Assembly (NCBI RefSeq): GCF_018252635.1
Contig: NZ_JAGTXM010000001.1
Coordinates: forward strand, 124,122-188,121
Length of the DNA stretch: 64,000 bases
Reading direction: 5' to 3'
From: Citrobacter amalonaticus
GTDB lineage: Bacteria; Pseudomonadota; Gammaproteobacteria; Enterobacterales; Enterobacteriaceae
Shown here: piece after piece, positions 53,352 through 61,426 of the stretch
How positions within the stretch are numbered: position 1 is the first letter of the stretch
How the letters are laid out: each line of letters opens with the position of its first letter
Translations under genes and position numbers: made by a program
The notes under the pieces: model-generated
Database searches by the model: none
Told to the model about the DNA's origin: nothing
Seen by the model: only the letters and a program-made list of their open reading frames with translations

Positions 53352-53376
53352 AACCGCGAGGACGACGTCTCGCGGT
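53352..53376. terminator. Stem-loop between convergent FabG-like and HD-domain genes
   Basis: AACCGCGAG and CTCGCGGTT form a perfect 9-bp stem with an 8-nt loop exactly between two converging stops. No U-tract is present, so it is only a probable bidirectional terminator. Confidence 0.6.
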
Positions 53377-54549
53377 TCAGGACAGGCTGAGTCGGTTTAT
53401 TCTCTGGACCAGGGCGCGTCGCTCTTTGACGGACTCCTGAAAGATCTGCAATAAAGCCCCACTGTTTTGGCGCACAATGACTGCCAGTTCGGGGGTGATT
53501 TCTGCGGTTTCCCCTACGCGCGCTTTGAATTCTGACGACAAAGTGACGCCCTGCAGCAATGATGCCAGCCAGATGCTGGCTTTCAGAATCCTCACCTCTG
53601 GAGGATGCGTCGCTTTGGCAATCACCGCCTTTTGGATCTGGCACCAGCGGGCAATATCCCGAATGGCTTCAATAGGATAGAGTTCATCCCAGACGGCATT
53701 ATCTTCCCCGGTATGCGCTGGCGCGGCGCACAGCGCCAGAGACGTCAGGTTGTGGAGTAAGCCTCCTATTTCGATTTTCAGGCACTGAACCGGAGGGATC
53801 CCCATTTCTCTGGCCAGAAAACCGGATATACGTCCCACGACCAGGGAGTGCTGGACGCCGTTCTGACTGAACCCATCAATAATAAACGCCAGCATGGTGG
53901 CAATATCGCGAAAGTTATGCAAAGAGATAGAGTCGTTATGGATGCGGGGGATATCCTGAATGTAATCATCGAACTCTGTGGATTTAATTTTTAACCAGAA
54001 GTGCTCGCAGTTTGCTATTTTTCTGAATGCGTTAATAAACTCGGGGTTATACAAGATGTGTTCGCCGCCAACAATTATATTAATAATTTCATCTTTAACC
54101 GATATTATATCGCTGGAGCGGTAATGAGCGATTAAAACATCCAGACGATCTGCCAGATATATGACATGGCTCTCTTTGGGCACTTTTTCCCCGTTAATGT
54201 GGTCGCCTTTTCCATTGTCCCAATGGGTGTGGTGATAGCGGACAATGGGACTTAACGGGGTCAATAAAGGGACGCTGGCCAGTAATTCAGCGCCTACGGC
54301 CGCGTGGTCATTGAGTTCATTGTCATAATAGCTGAGGGGCTGAAGACGCGACTCTTCGTTTAACCCTCCAATATCATGAAGCAGCGCCGCCAGCAGGGTT
54401 TTCCTGCACTGTGCAGGCGTGAACCGGGATTCCCGGGCCAGGTGCCAGGCAATAAATGCCGTTCTGACATGATGCAGGTTAAGCCTGGGGTTAATCATGT
54501 CTATTATTTTTGAGATGCAAGCCAGTGATTCTATTAATTTTATATTCAT
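53377..54549 (-). CDS. HD-domain protein, degenerate HD-GYP type
   Basis: A 390-residue protein without membrane segments. The first half has an HD-GYP-like metal set: His26/His27, His58-Asp59 (LLHDIGG), His82, His106-His107 and Asp134. The GYP signature is altered to KGDH (HHTHWDNGKGDH). The second half repeats part of the fold around QHSLVVGRISGFLARE and GGLLHNLTSL, where HD has become HN. It may be an active phosphodiesterase on c-di-GMP or another nucleotide, or a binding-only regulator. It stands between the acyl-peptide cluster and a set of regulators before the type VI locus. Confidence 0.72.
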   Translation of the reverse strand: MNIKLIESLACISKIIDMINPRLNLHHVRTAFIAWHLARESRFTPAQCRKTLLAALLHDIGGLNEESRLQPLSYYDNELNDHAAVGAELLASVPLLTPLSPIVRYHHTHWDNGKGDHINGEKVPKESHVIYLADRLDVLIAHYRSSDIISVKDEIINIIVGGEHILYNPEFINAFRKIANCEHFWLKIKSTEFDDYIQDIPRIHNDSISLHNFRDIATMLAFIIDGFSQNGVQHSLVVGRISGFLAREMGIPPVQCLKIEIGGLLHNLTSLALCAAPAHTGEDNAVWDELYPIEAIRDIARWCQIQKAVIAKATHPPEVRILKASIWLASLLQGVTLSSEFKARVGETAEITPELAVIVRQNSGALLQIFQESVKERRALVQRINRLSLS

Positions 54550-54600
54550 ATAATGAGCAATTTAACTTTCGCTGTGCTTCATGAAAGAAAACCACGCAAC

Positions 54601-55068
54601 TTAATCTCGTTTGCAACCATATTGCGGGAATGCGTGGTTACCAAATAGTATGACATTTTTATTGATTTTTTTTAGAAAAATTATTTTATCGTTCGAGCCT
54701 TTACCAAATAACAAACTATTAGCAATCTCATCATCAACATTGTCAGTATTATCATGTATGGTTTTGACACTTATTATCTTATACAGATTCGCATTAGCAT
54801 TGTACGTTTCATATTTCATTTTGAGCGTCCGCGAGATTAAATACTTTTTTTCATTATGTGTGAGAAGGCCATCAATATTGACAAGAAGTTGCTCGTCCGT
54901 CATGTGAGCAAAAATTAACCCTTCGGCCTGAATGTTGTCGCCGTTGATACTCTGAATGACAGAAAATTGTGACTCGCAAGAGAAAACCGGAGCCCGGGTG
55001 AAACAGTAAACTGCGCCAATCAATAAGAGACCGACACAGCTCAAAAGCAAGAGAGCTTGTTTAGGCAT
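54601..55068 (-). CDS. FidL-like membrane protein, partner of the CadC-like regulator
   Basis: A 155-residue protein with one N-terminal membrane helix (about 5-25) and a periplasmic remainder with two cysteines (FSCES and YGCKRD). It has the look of the FidL-like family of small partners encoded after CadC/ToxR-type regulators in enterobacteria. Its start overlaps the end of that regulator gene by 8 bp. The sequence is AT-rich compared with the cluster to its left. Its role is unknown; stabilising or tuning the membrane regulator, as ToxS does for ToxR, is an inference. Confidence 0.65.
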   Translation of the reverse strand: MPKQALLLLSCVGLLLIGAVYCFTRAPVFSCESQFSVIQSINGDNIQAEGLIFAHMTDEQLLVNIDGLLTHNEKKYLISRTLKMKYETYNANANLYKIISVKTIHDNTDNVDDEIANSLLFGKGSNDKIIFLKKINKNVILFGNHAFPQYGCKRD

Positions 55069-55789
55069 TATTTTTTTCTCTGTAATAAAAACTCATGCAA
55101 CTGTCTTTATCACATTTGATCAGGAGCAATTGTACAGTATCGCCCAGGGTACCTTTTACCTGCTGCTTGTAAATGTACAACTCCTTTTGCTGTGAACAAT
55201 CGAATGGTTGCGGGACATAAGCAAAACTTTTTGTCACCTCTCGCAACGAGAGTGATGAGGGCATAAAAATGACGCACTGGCCCTTAATCATTTTTTGTAT
55301 ATCGGTGTCGGCCCTGAATGACTCGGGATTTATTATGAGCAGGAGAAAGGCGATTGCCAGGGCGATAATGCGGGTAAACCGCTTAAGACCGGGGTTTTGC
55401 AGTTTAACGGGTTGTTCCTCAGGCTCCTTTTCTTCGAGAAATGGCGTTCGATACTCACGATCGTTATTGATAATGGCATCTTCTGCTATTTTGAAGCCAA
55501 TACGGGGAACCGTGACAATGATTTCTTTTGCGACACCCAGATCGTTCAGGTTTCTACGCAATGTCGAGATATATTGATTTAGATTACTATTTGACGCTCT
55601 GGCACCATATTTATCAAAAACGGCCTGAAAGATTTCATTTCTCGAAAGGATATCACCGTGGTGATTGAGTAATTCTGCCAGCAGGCGCGCAGAGGTTTGG
55701 GATAATTCAACGCAATCCCCAGTCAACAGGTTTACGAGGGACGCATCCTCTGTGTCAAAAGTGATAAATCCCTCAATGTCGAACCTCAT
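55061..55789 (-). CDS. CadC/ToxR-like membrane-bound transcription regulator
   Basis: A 242-residue protein. Residues of about 1-105 form an OmpR-type winged helix (LLAELLNHHGDILSRNEIFQAVF, STLRRNL and TVPRIGFKI). One membrane helix follows at about 145-160 (IIALAIAFLLLII), and then a short periplasmic domain with cysteines (GQCVIF, PFDCSQ, IKCDKDSC). The start at MRFDIEGF fits a GGAG 6 nt upstream; in-frame codons 6 and 12 nt earlier are alternatives. It probably senses a periplasmic signal and controls nearby genes. The target is not shown. Confidence 0.85.
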   Translation of the reverse strand: MRFDIEGFITFDTEDASLVNLLTGDCVELSQTSARLLAELLNHHGDILSRNEIFQAVFDKYGARASNSNLNQYISTLRRNLNDLGVAKEIIVTVPRIGFKIAEDAIINNDREYRTPFLEEKEPEEQPVKLQNPGLKRFTRIIALAIAFLLLIINPESFRADTDIQKMIKGQCVIFMPSSLSLREVTKSFAYVPQPFDCSQQKELYIYKQQVKGTLGDTVQLLLIKCDKDSCMSFYYREKNNA

Positions 55790-55957
55790 GTTCATCTCCA
55801 CCCTAAACCTTGCTTTTCTCTAACATACAGTTTTATTTTAATAAAAAGGTGTAAATGTTAGATAAAAATCCTGAATTTACTTTCATCTCAAGCTAATGTT
55901 GCTGGTTGACACAGGGGAACGCATACTGCTAACACCTTCAAAATCCAGGAGTCTGCA

Positions 55958-56323
55958 ATGAAACTCTCGCTGTGTGCATATAACCCGGGTGCAGTACATC
56001 CAGGCTACAACGTACCTCATGACAATCTGCAGAGATTAGCTGCGGAAATGGGTATAAGTGATCTGACGATGATCAGGGATCCGGAACAAGTTTTTATTCT
56101 CAATCTATTAAAAGATCACTGTACACAAGGACTGTCTACCAGAGAGCTTGCCGATCTGTGTGGCGTTTCAATTTATAAAGTCAGACACTTACTTCTTCCG
56201 CTGGAGAAATATGGTCAGGTTATAAGAGATAAAATGCAAAAACATCATCAGTGGTTTTTGTCAAAGGACTCTACAGATATTGATTGGTATTCTAACAAGG
56301 GGTATTTTCATTTGCAACAATGA
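55958..56323 (+). CDS. PapI/FaeA-like DNA-binding regulator
   Basis: A 121-residue protein. The C-terminal half is a small winged helix resembling PapI and FaeA: LSTRELADLCGVSIYKVRHLLLPLEKYGQVIR and a final WFLS. The first about 45 residues are additional to PapI. CAGGAG lies 7 nt before the ATG. PapI-type proteins work with Lrp in Dam-dependent phase variation of fimbriae. Here the neighbours are a CadC-like gene and a type VI cluster, and the fimbrial operon is about 15 kb away. Confidence 0.7.
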   Translation: MKLSLCAYNPGAVHPGYNVPHDNLQRLAAEMGISDLTMIRDPEQVFILNLLKDHCTQGLSTRELADLCGVSIYKVRHLLLPLEKYGQVIRDKMQKHHQWFLSKDSTDIDWYSNKGYFHLQQ

Positions 56324-56564
56324 CCGGAAAGTCAATTAGATAACACTGAGAATATGGAGAATACTGTTTATTATCTCGCGAACTATTAGGAAAAATCCCA
56401 ATAAAACTTTAATATTCTCACGCCAGTACTATTGTCTTTTGCATTGTACATAGATAGCGTCCGGCCCGTTTTTACCGGTAAGAACTCGAGTAATACTTAA
56501 CACTTTTTAATGGTGTATTACATTTGTGGTTAGTTTGCTTATCGGATGCCCGTGAAACATAGTG

Positions 56565-56846
56565 TCAACGGGCAATGATTTTTCGTTCATGTTCTTTATA
56601 CCCGGGTAGCGATTTTTCATCCGACGCTGCCAGATCACAGCACAGACAACGTGCTTTCGTGTTGGCGAGGTTATACGTGGCTACGGATGCCGCACTCAAT
56701 ACGTTGACCGATAAAAGTATACCGGAATGGGTAATCTCCTTTAATAATCCAAAATATGACCACATTAAAATAGTAAACAAGGTCAAATACAGTATTGAAG
56801 CACCATTGATCCAAGCCAGTACGCTTTTCTGGGGGGATATTGTCAT
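56565..56846 (-). CDS. Small membrane protein, unknown
   Basis: A 93-residue reading frame with two probable membrane helices (ASILYLTLFTILMWSYF and GILLSVNVLSAASVATYNL) and a Cys-containing polar tail (ARCLCCDLAASD). AAAGGA lies about 10 nt before the ATG. I do not recognise the family. The alternating hydrophobic and polar pattern makes it more likely real than chance, but no neighbour gives a function. It lies alone between a PapI-like gene and the type VI locus. Confidence 0.45.
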   Translation of the reverse strand: MTISPQKSVLAWINGASILYLTLFTILMWSYFGLLKEITHSGILLSVNVLSAASVATYNLANTKARCLCCDLAASDEKSLPGYKEHERKIIAR

Positions 56847-57338
56847 CAATATTGAATCCTTTAGATAGCATCATCACAGCCCTTACCATAAATCAAACAT
56901 TCACTATCGGCACATAAATCCGATAGTGATACTGATGCACTTTAATGATTAGGGCTTTGTTCATCCTATGAAGCCTGGCCACAGCATTCAGTGAAACTGA
57001 ACAATTTATTAGCCATTCTTAATTTATATCATTGAAAACTAATAGGTATTTTTATGGTTTTAATATTGACTTAAATCAATTTACGATCATGTTATTCACA
57101 ATTTCCTGTGAATTTCACATGTCGCGACATAAATGTTCGTTTGTGGTGCTTTCGACAGGTTGTTTTGCTGATGTCTCAGTACTATCTGCTATCATGGTTT
57201 AGATGAATATTCTTAGTATTTCCATTATTCAGAGTAAAAGATCGGTAAATTTGATATTAAGCCGATCATTATTCTATTATCTCGTATTGGAATGGTAGTG
57301 TGAAAAGTAAACACAGCGATAAACCGAGGGATGATGAG
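56847..57338. other. Upstream region of the type VI secretion cluster
   Basis: A 492-bp AT-rich region with several palindromes: TCACTATCGG/CCGATAGTGA (56901-56929), TTCACA/TGTGAA (57095-57112), an FNR-like TTGACTTAAATCAA (57066-57079, one mismatch), and three GATC sites (57085, 57240, 57264), the last at the edge of a Fur-like AT dyad (57264-57281). No sigma-54 promoter of the TGGCAC-N5-TTGC type was found. Which of these elements is functional cannot be said from sequence. Confidence 0.5.
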
Positions 57339-57836
57339 ATGGCTGACAGCTTCCAGAATGAAGTGCCTAAGGCACGTATTAATCTAAAACTTGACCTGCA
57401 TACGGGGGGAGCAAGCAAGAAAACGGAACTCCCCCTGAAATTACTTGTTGCGGGTGATTTCAGTAATGGCCAGGAATCCGCGCCATTATCTGAGCGTAAA
57501 AAAGTTAACCTGAACAAAAATAACTTCGACGCAGTCCTTTCTGAATATTCCCCAAAAGTAAATCTTACCGTTAAAAATACCCTTGCAGGTGACGGGAGCG
57601 AAGACAACATCAGTCTGACATTCCAGAACATGAAGGATTTTTCTCCAGAGCAGGTCTCCCGGCAAATACCGCAGCTGAAGGCCATGCTTTCCATGCGTAA
57701 TTTACTGCGCGATTTAAAGGCGAATCTGCTGGATAACCAGGCTTTCCGAAAAGAACTGGAAAAAATTCTGCTCGACCCCGCATTAAGCGCCGAACTCAGA
57801 GACGAACTCTCAGCCCTGGCTCCCAAACAGCCATAA
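57339..57836 (+). CDS. tssB: TssB, type VI contractile sheath small subunit
   Basis: A 165-residue protein beginning MADSFQNEVPKARINLKLDLHTGG, the VipA/ImpB family. It pairs with TssC to build the cytoplasmic contractile sheath. The family region SLTFQNMKDFSPEQVSRQIPQL is well kept. The start was chosen because GAGGGA lies upstream and relatives begin here; an in-frame GTG at 57300 would add 13 residues with a poor SD. It heads the cluster, 38 bp before tssC. Confidence 0.93.
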   Translation: MADSFQNEVPKARINLKLDLHTGGASKKTELPLKLLVAGDFSNGQESAPLSERKKVNLNKNNFDAVLSEYSPKVNLTVKNTLAGDGSEDNISLTFQNMKDFSPEQVSRQIPQLKAMLSMRNLLRDLKANLLDNQAFRKELEKILLDPALSAELRDELSALAPKQP

Positions 57837-57874
57837 CGGTCACGATGTTTAACGGATAAATAAGGAAGATGTTG

Positions 57875-59416
57875 ATGTCTGTAAATAATGAGAATGTCAC
57901 GGGTGGCGAGAGCGTGGTCCTTGAGCGTCCTGCTGCAGGTGGGGTTTATGCGTCCCTGTTTGAAAAAATCAATCTGAACCCTGTCACTGAGTTGAGTGCA
58001 CTGGATATCTGGCAGGACGCGCAGGCGATGTCAGATGCGACTGCGGATGAACGCTTAACGGCCGGAATGCAGGTGTTTCTCGAATGCCTGAAAAAATCGG
58101 GCTCAAAAGTGGAGAAACTCGACAAAAATCTAATTGACCACCATATCGCGGAGCTGGATTACCAGATCAGCCGTCAGCTTGATGCGGTGATGCACCATGA
58201 AGAGTTTCAGGCGGTGGAAAGTCTTTGGCGCGGCGTGAAATCACTGGTCGATAAAACTGATTTTCGCCAGAACGTGAAAGTTGAACTTCTGGATATTTCT
58301 AAAGAAGACCTGCGTCAGGACTTTGAAGACAGCCCGGAAATCATCCAGAGTGGTTTGTACAAACACACCTACATTGATGAGTATGACACACCGGGCGGTG
58401 AGCCCATTGCTACGCTGATTTCCGCTTACGAGTTTGATGCGTCTGCACAGGACGTGGCCCTGTTGCGCAATATTTCGAAGGTGTCTGCTGCAGCGCACAT
58501 GCCGTTTATCGGCTCTGCCGGCCCGAAATTCTTCCTGAAAGACACCATGGAAGATGTGGCGGCGATAAAAGACATTGGTAACTACTTTGACCGTGCTGAG
58601 TACATCAAGTGGAAATCTTTCCGCGAAACGGATGATTCCCGCTATATCGGTCTGGTGATGCCGCGTGTATTGGGTCGTCTGCCGTATGGTCCGGACACCG
58701 TACCGGTTCGTAGTTTCAATTACGTCGAAGAAGTGAAAGGCCCGGATCATGACAAATACCTGTGGACCAACGCCTCGTTTGCCTTTGCGTCTAACATGGT
58801 ACGCAGCTTCATCAATAATGGCTGGTGTGTACAAATTCGCGGTCCGCAGGCGGGTGGCGCCGTTCAGGACCTGCCAATCCATCTGTACGATCTGGGCACC
58901 GGCAACCAGGTGAAGATACCGTCTGAAGTGATGATCCCGGAAACCCGCGAATTTGAATTTGCGAACCTGGGCTTTATTCCATTAAGTTACTATAAAAACA
59001 GAGATTACTCCTGTTTCTTTAGCGCCAATTCCACCCAAAAACCCGCGCTTTACGATACCGCCGATGCAACGGCCAACAGCCGCATCAATGCGCGTTTGCC
59101 ATACATCTTCCTGCTGTCCCGTATCGCGCACTACCTGAAGCTGATCCAGCGTGAAAACATCGGCACTACCAAGGATCGCCGCCTGCTGGAGCTGGAGCTG
59201 AATACCTGGGTTCGCAGTCTGGTGACGGAAATGACCGATCCAGGTGACGAGCTGCAAGCCTCTCATCCGCTGCGTGATGCGAAAGTGGTGGTGGAAGATA
59301 TCGAAGATAACCCGGGCTTCTTCCGCGTGAAGCTGTATGCGATCCCGCATTTCCAGGTGGAAGGGATGGACGTCAACCTGTCGCTGGTTTCCCAGATGCC
59401 AAAAGCCAAATCGTAA
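57875..59416 (+). CDS. tssC: TssC, type VI contractile sheath large subunit
   Basis: A 513-residue VipB/ImpC-family protein. Hallmarks are EFQAVESLWRGVKSLVD, PFIGSAGPKFF, GLVMPRVLGRLPYG and the C-terminal NPGFFRVKLYAIPHFQVEGMDVNLSLVSQMP. With TssB it forms the sheath whose contraction propels the Hcp tube. The start follows AAGGA with normal spacing; an in-frame ATG two codons earlier is possible but sits against the SD. Sequence and length are typical. Confidence 0.96.
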   Translation: MSVNNENVTGGESVVLERPAAGGVYASLFEKINLNPVTELSALDIWQDAQAMSDATADERLTAGMQVFLECLKKSGSKVEKLDKNLIDHHIAELDYQISRQLDAVMHHEEFQAVESLWRGVKSLVDKTDFRQNVKVELLDISKEDLRQDFEDSPEIIQSGLYKHTYIDEYDTPGGEPIATLISAYEFDASAQDVALLRNISKVSAAAHMPFIGSAGPKFFLKDTMEDVAAIKDIGNYFDRAEYIKWKSFRETDDSRYIGLVMPRVLGRLPYGPDTVPVRSFNYVEEVKGPDHDKYLWTNASFAFASNMVRSFINNGWCVQIRGPQAGGAVQDLPIHLYDLGTGNQVKIPSEVMIPETREFEFANLGFIPLSYYKNRDYSCFFSANSTQKPALYDTADATANSRINARLPYIFLLSRIAHYLKLIQRENIGTTKDRRLLELELNTWVRSLVTEMTDPGDELQASHPLRDAKVVVEDIEDNPGFFRVKLYAIPHFQVEGMDVNLSLVSQMPKAKS

Positions 59417-59435
59417 GGCAGGGGGAAAATCAGGG

Positions 59436-60773
59436 ATGAAGATTTATCGTCCATTATGGGAGGACGGGGCCGCGCTGGCCCCGCAACAGTTCCAGCAGCA
59501 GGACCGCTGGAACGCACATATTGCTGATACGATCGCAGGGATGGGGATTTCCCATCCCTGGGGCGTGGTAAATGTCGAGTTTGATGACGCCACCCTGGCG
59601 TTGTCACGCCTGAATGCCACCCGTATGGTGGTGCGTTTCCAGGATGGCACAATTGTTGATACGACACTGGCAGATAATCTTCCACCGGTCTGTGATTTGT
59701 CAGTCGCAAGCGGCTCTGGCGCCATTGAGGTGCTTGTGGCATTGCCGCTACTGAGCGCCAGTGGCGGTAATCTGGACAATGGTCAGGACAGTGAACGGCC
59801 GCGTCGCTGGAAAGCTGAGCGCGTCGTGGTCCAGGAGCTGGCCGGGTATGAAAGCGGTGAACTGGCCATTCTGCGTAATGCCATCACCCTTCGTTTGTCC
59901 ATCCAGGAAAATACCGCGTATTTGACCTGTCCGGTTGCCCGCCTGACACGTAACGTCCAGGGGCAGTGGTGCCGTGACCCGTCCTTTATCCCGCCTATGC
60001 TTTCGGTTTCTGCCTGCCCTGCGCTTGTCGCTGAACTGGGAGACCTGCTGGTTCGTCTGCAGGCACGTCGCCGGCGCCTGATGGCGATGCGTCGCGAAAG
60101 CAACGAACGTCTGGCCGATTTTGCGGTGGCCGATGTCTCTCTGTTCTGGCTGCTCAATGCCCTGAATAGCGCCGAGCCGGTACTGGCCGAACTGCTGCAG
60201 ACCCCGGGACGTCACCCTGAATTGCTGTACCGGGAACTGAGCCGACTTGCCGGCAGCCTGCTGACGTTTTCACTGGAGCACGATGCCGGTGACATTCCTG
60301 CTTATCAGCATGATGCGCCTGAACGCGTGTTTCCGCCGTTGCTCACACTGCTCGATAAGCTGCTGGAAGCGAGCCTGCCGTCACGGGTGGTGAGTATCCA
60401 TCTGGAGCATCAGGATCAGATCTGGAAAGGTGCCCTGCACGATGCGCGCCTGCGCGAAGGGGCGGATTTCTACCTCTCCGTACGCTCCTCCATGCCGAAC
60501 CATGAGCTTCAGACGAAATTCCCGCAGCTGTGTAAAGCGGGCAGCTTTGAAGATGTTTCGGATGTGGTGAATGTGGCCCTGAGCGGGATGGTTATCAAGC
60601 CGCTGACCCATGTGCCGGCCGCTATCCCGTTACGCCTTGAGAACCAGTATTTCTCGCTGGATCTGAGTAGTGAGGCAGCGCGGGCGATGCTGGAAGCGGG
60701 AAGCTGCACCTTCTATACCCCACGCTCGCTGGGGGATGTGAAACTTGAACTCTTTGCGGTGCTGCGCACATGA
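59436..60773 (+). CDS. tssK: TssK, type VI baseplate protein
   Basis: A 445-residue TssK/ImpJ-family protein starting MKIYRPLWEDGAALAPQQFQQQDRW, the standard TssK opening. It links the baseplate to the TssL/TssM membrane complex. The start lies 4 nt after AGGG; the longer frame reads back into tssC. It overlaps tssL by ATGA. No unusual features. Confidence 0.94.
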   Translation: MKIYRPLWEDGAALAPQQFQQQDRWNAHIADTIAGMGISHPWGVVNVEFDDATLALSRLNATRMVVRFQDGTIVDTTLADNLPPVCDLSVASGSGAIEVLVALPLLSASGGNLDNGQDSERPRRWKAERVVVQELAGYESGELAILRNAITLRLSIQENTAYLTCPVARLTRNVQGQWCRDPSFIPPMLSVSACPALVAELGDLLVRLQARRRRLMAMRRESNERLADFAVADVSLFWLLNALNSAEPVLAELLQTPGRHPELLYRELSRLAGSLLTFSLEHDAGDIPAYQHDAPERVFPPLLTLLDKLLEASLPSRVVSIHLEHQDQIWKGALHDARLREGADFYLSVRSSMPNHELQTKFPQLCKAGSFEDVSDVVNVALSGMVIKPLTHVPAAIPLRLENQYFSLDLSSEAARAMLEAGSCTFYTPRSLGDVKLELFAVLRT

Positions 60774-61423
60774 ATAAATCCAGTCTCAGTCAGATCGAAC
60801 AGATTTTCTACCCCGGATGGTTAATGGTCAGTCAGCTACGTGGTGGGCAGGAAGTCCGGGACGGGGAAGTTCTTTATCGCCGGGCCTGTCGTCTGGTTCA
60901 GGACGCACGAACGGCGCTTTCGGATGCAGGTTACAGCGACATCAGCCGCGACCATATGGTGTATGCCCTGTGTGCCTTGCTTGATGAGAGCGTGATGAAC
61001 CGGGGAACGACCGATGATGGTTACCTGACCTGGCGTCGTGATCCACTGCAGGCCCATTTCTTCGGTACCCTGAACGCCGGTGAGGATCTTTGGGAGCGGA
61101 TTCGCAATTTGCTGAAAGAGCCCGCACCGGACATGGCCATACTGACCTGTATGTACCGTACCCTGCAACTGGGGTTTGTCGGCCAGTACCGTGAGCAGGA
61201 TGACGAGCATCGTGAAGATGTGATGCGTGCTCTGGGGGAACGGGTGCCTGCCTTTACGCTTGCCCAGGATGCACCGGTTGTCGTTAGAGCCTCCCGCCTG
61301 CGCAGTGGCCGCCGCTTGTACTGGCTTTCCTGGATTGTCGGGTCGGCGGTACTGGCTGCGCTGTGGTTTATTCTCTCCTCCTCCCTCACCGAACTGGTGA
61401 GCCAGACGGTCAGGCCGGGGTAA
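60770..61423 (+). CDS. tssL: TssL (DotU/IcmH), type VI membrane complex protein
   Basis: A 217-residue protein with a helical cytoplasmic domain and one C-terminal membrane helix (WLSWIVGSAVLAALWFIL), the tail-anchored build of TssL. Family motifs are YALCALLDESVMNRG and FFGTLNAGEDLWERI. It joins TssJ and TssM, whose genes are not in this window, to form the envelope-spanning complex. It has no peptidoglycan-binding extension; that function is supplied by the separate OmpA-like gene next to it. Confidence 0.94.
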   Translation: MNKSSLSQIEQIFYPGWLMVSQLRGGQEVRDGEVLYRRACRLVQDARTALSDAGYSDISRDHMVYALCALLDESVMNRGTTDDGYLTWRRDPLQAHFFGTLNAGEDLWERIRNLLKEPAPDMAILTCMYRTLQLGFVGQYREQDDEHREDVMRALGERVPAFTLAQDAPVVVRASRLRSGRRLYWLSWIVGSAVLAALWFILSSSLTELVSQTVRPG

Positions 61424-61426
61424 ACG

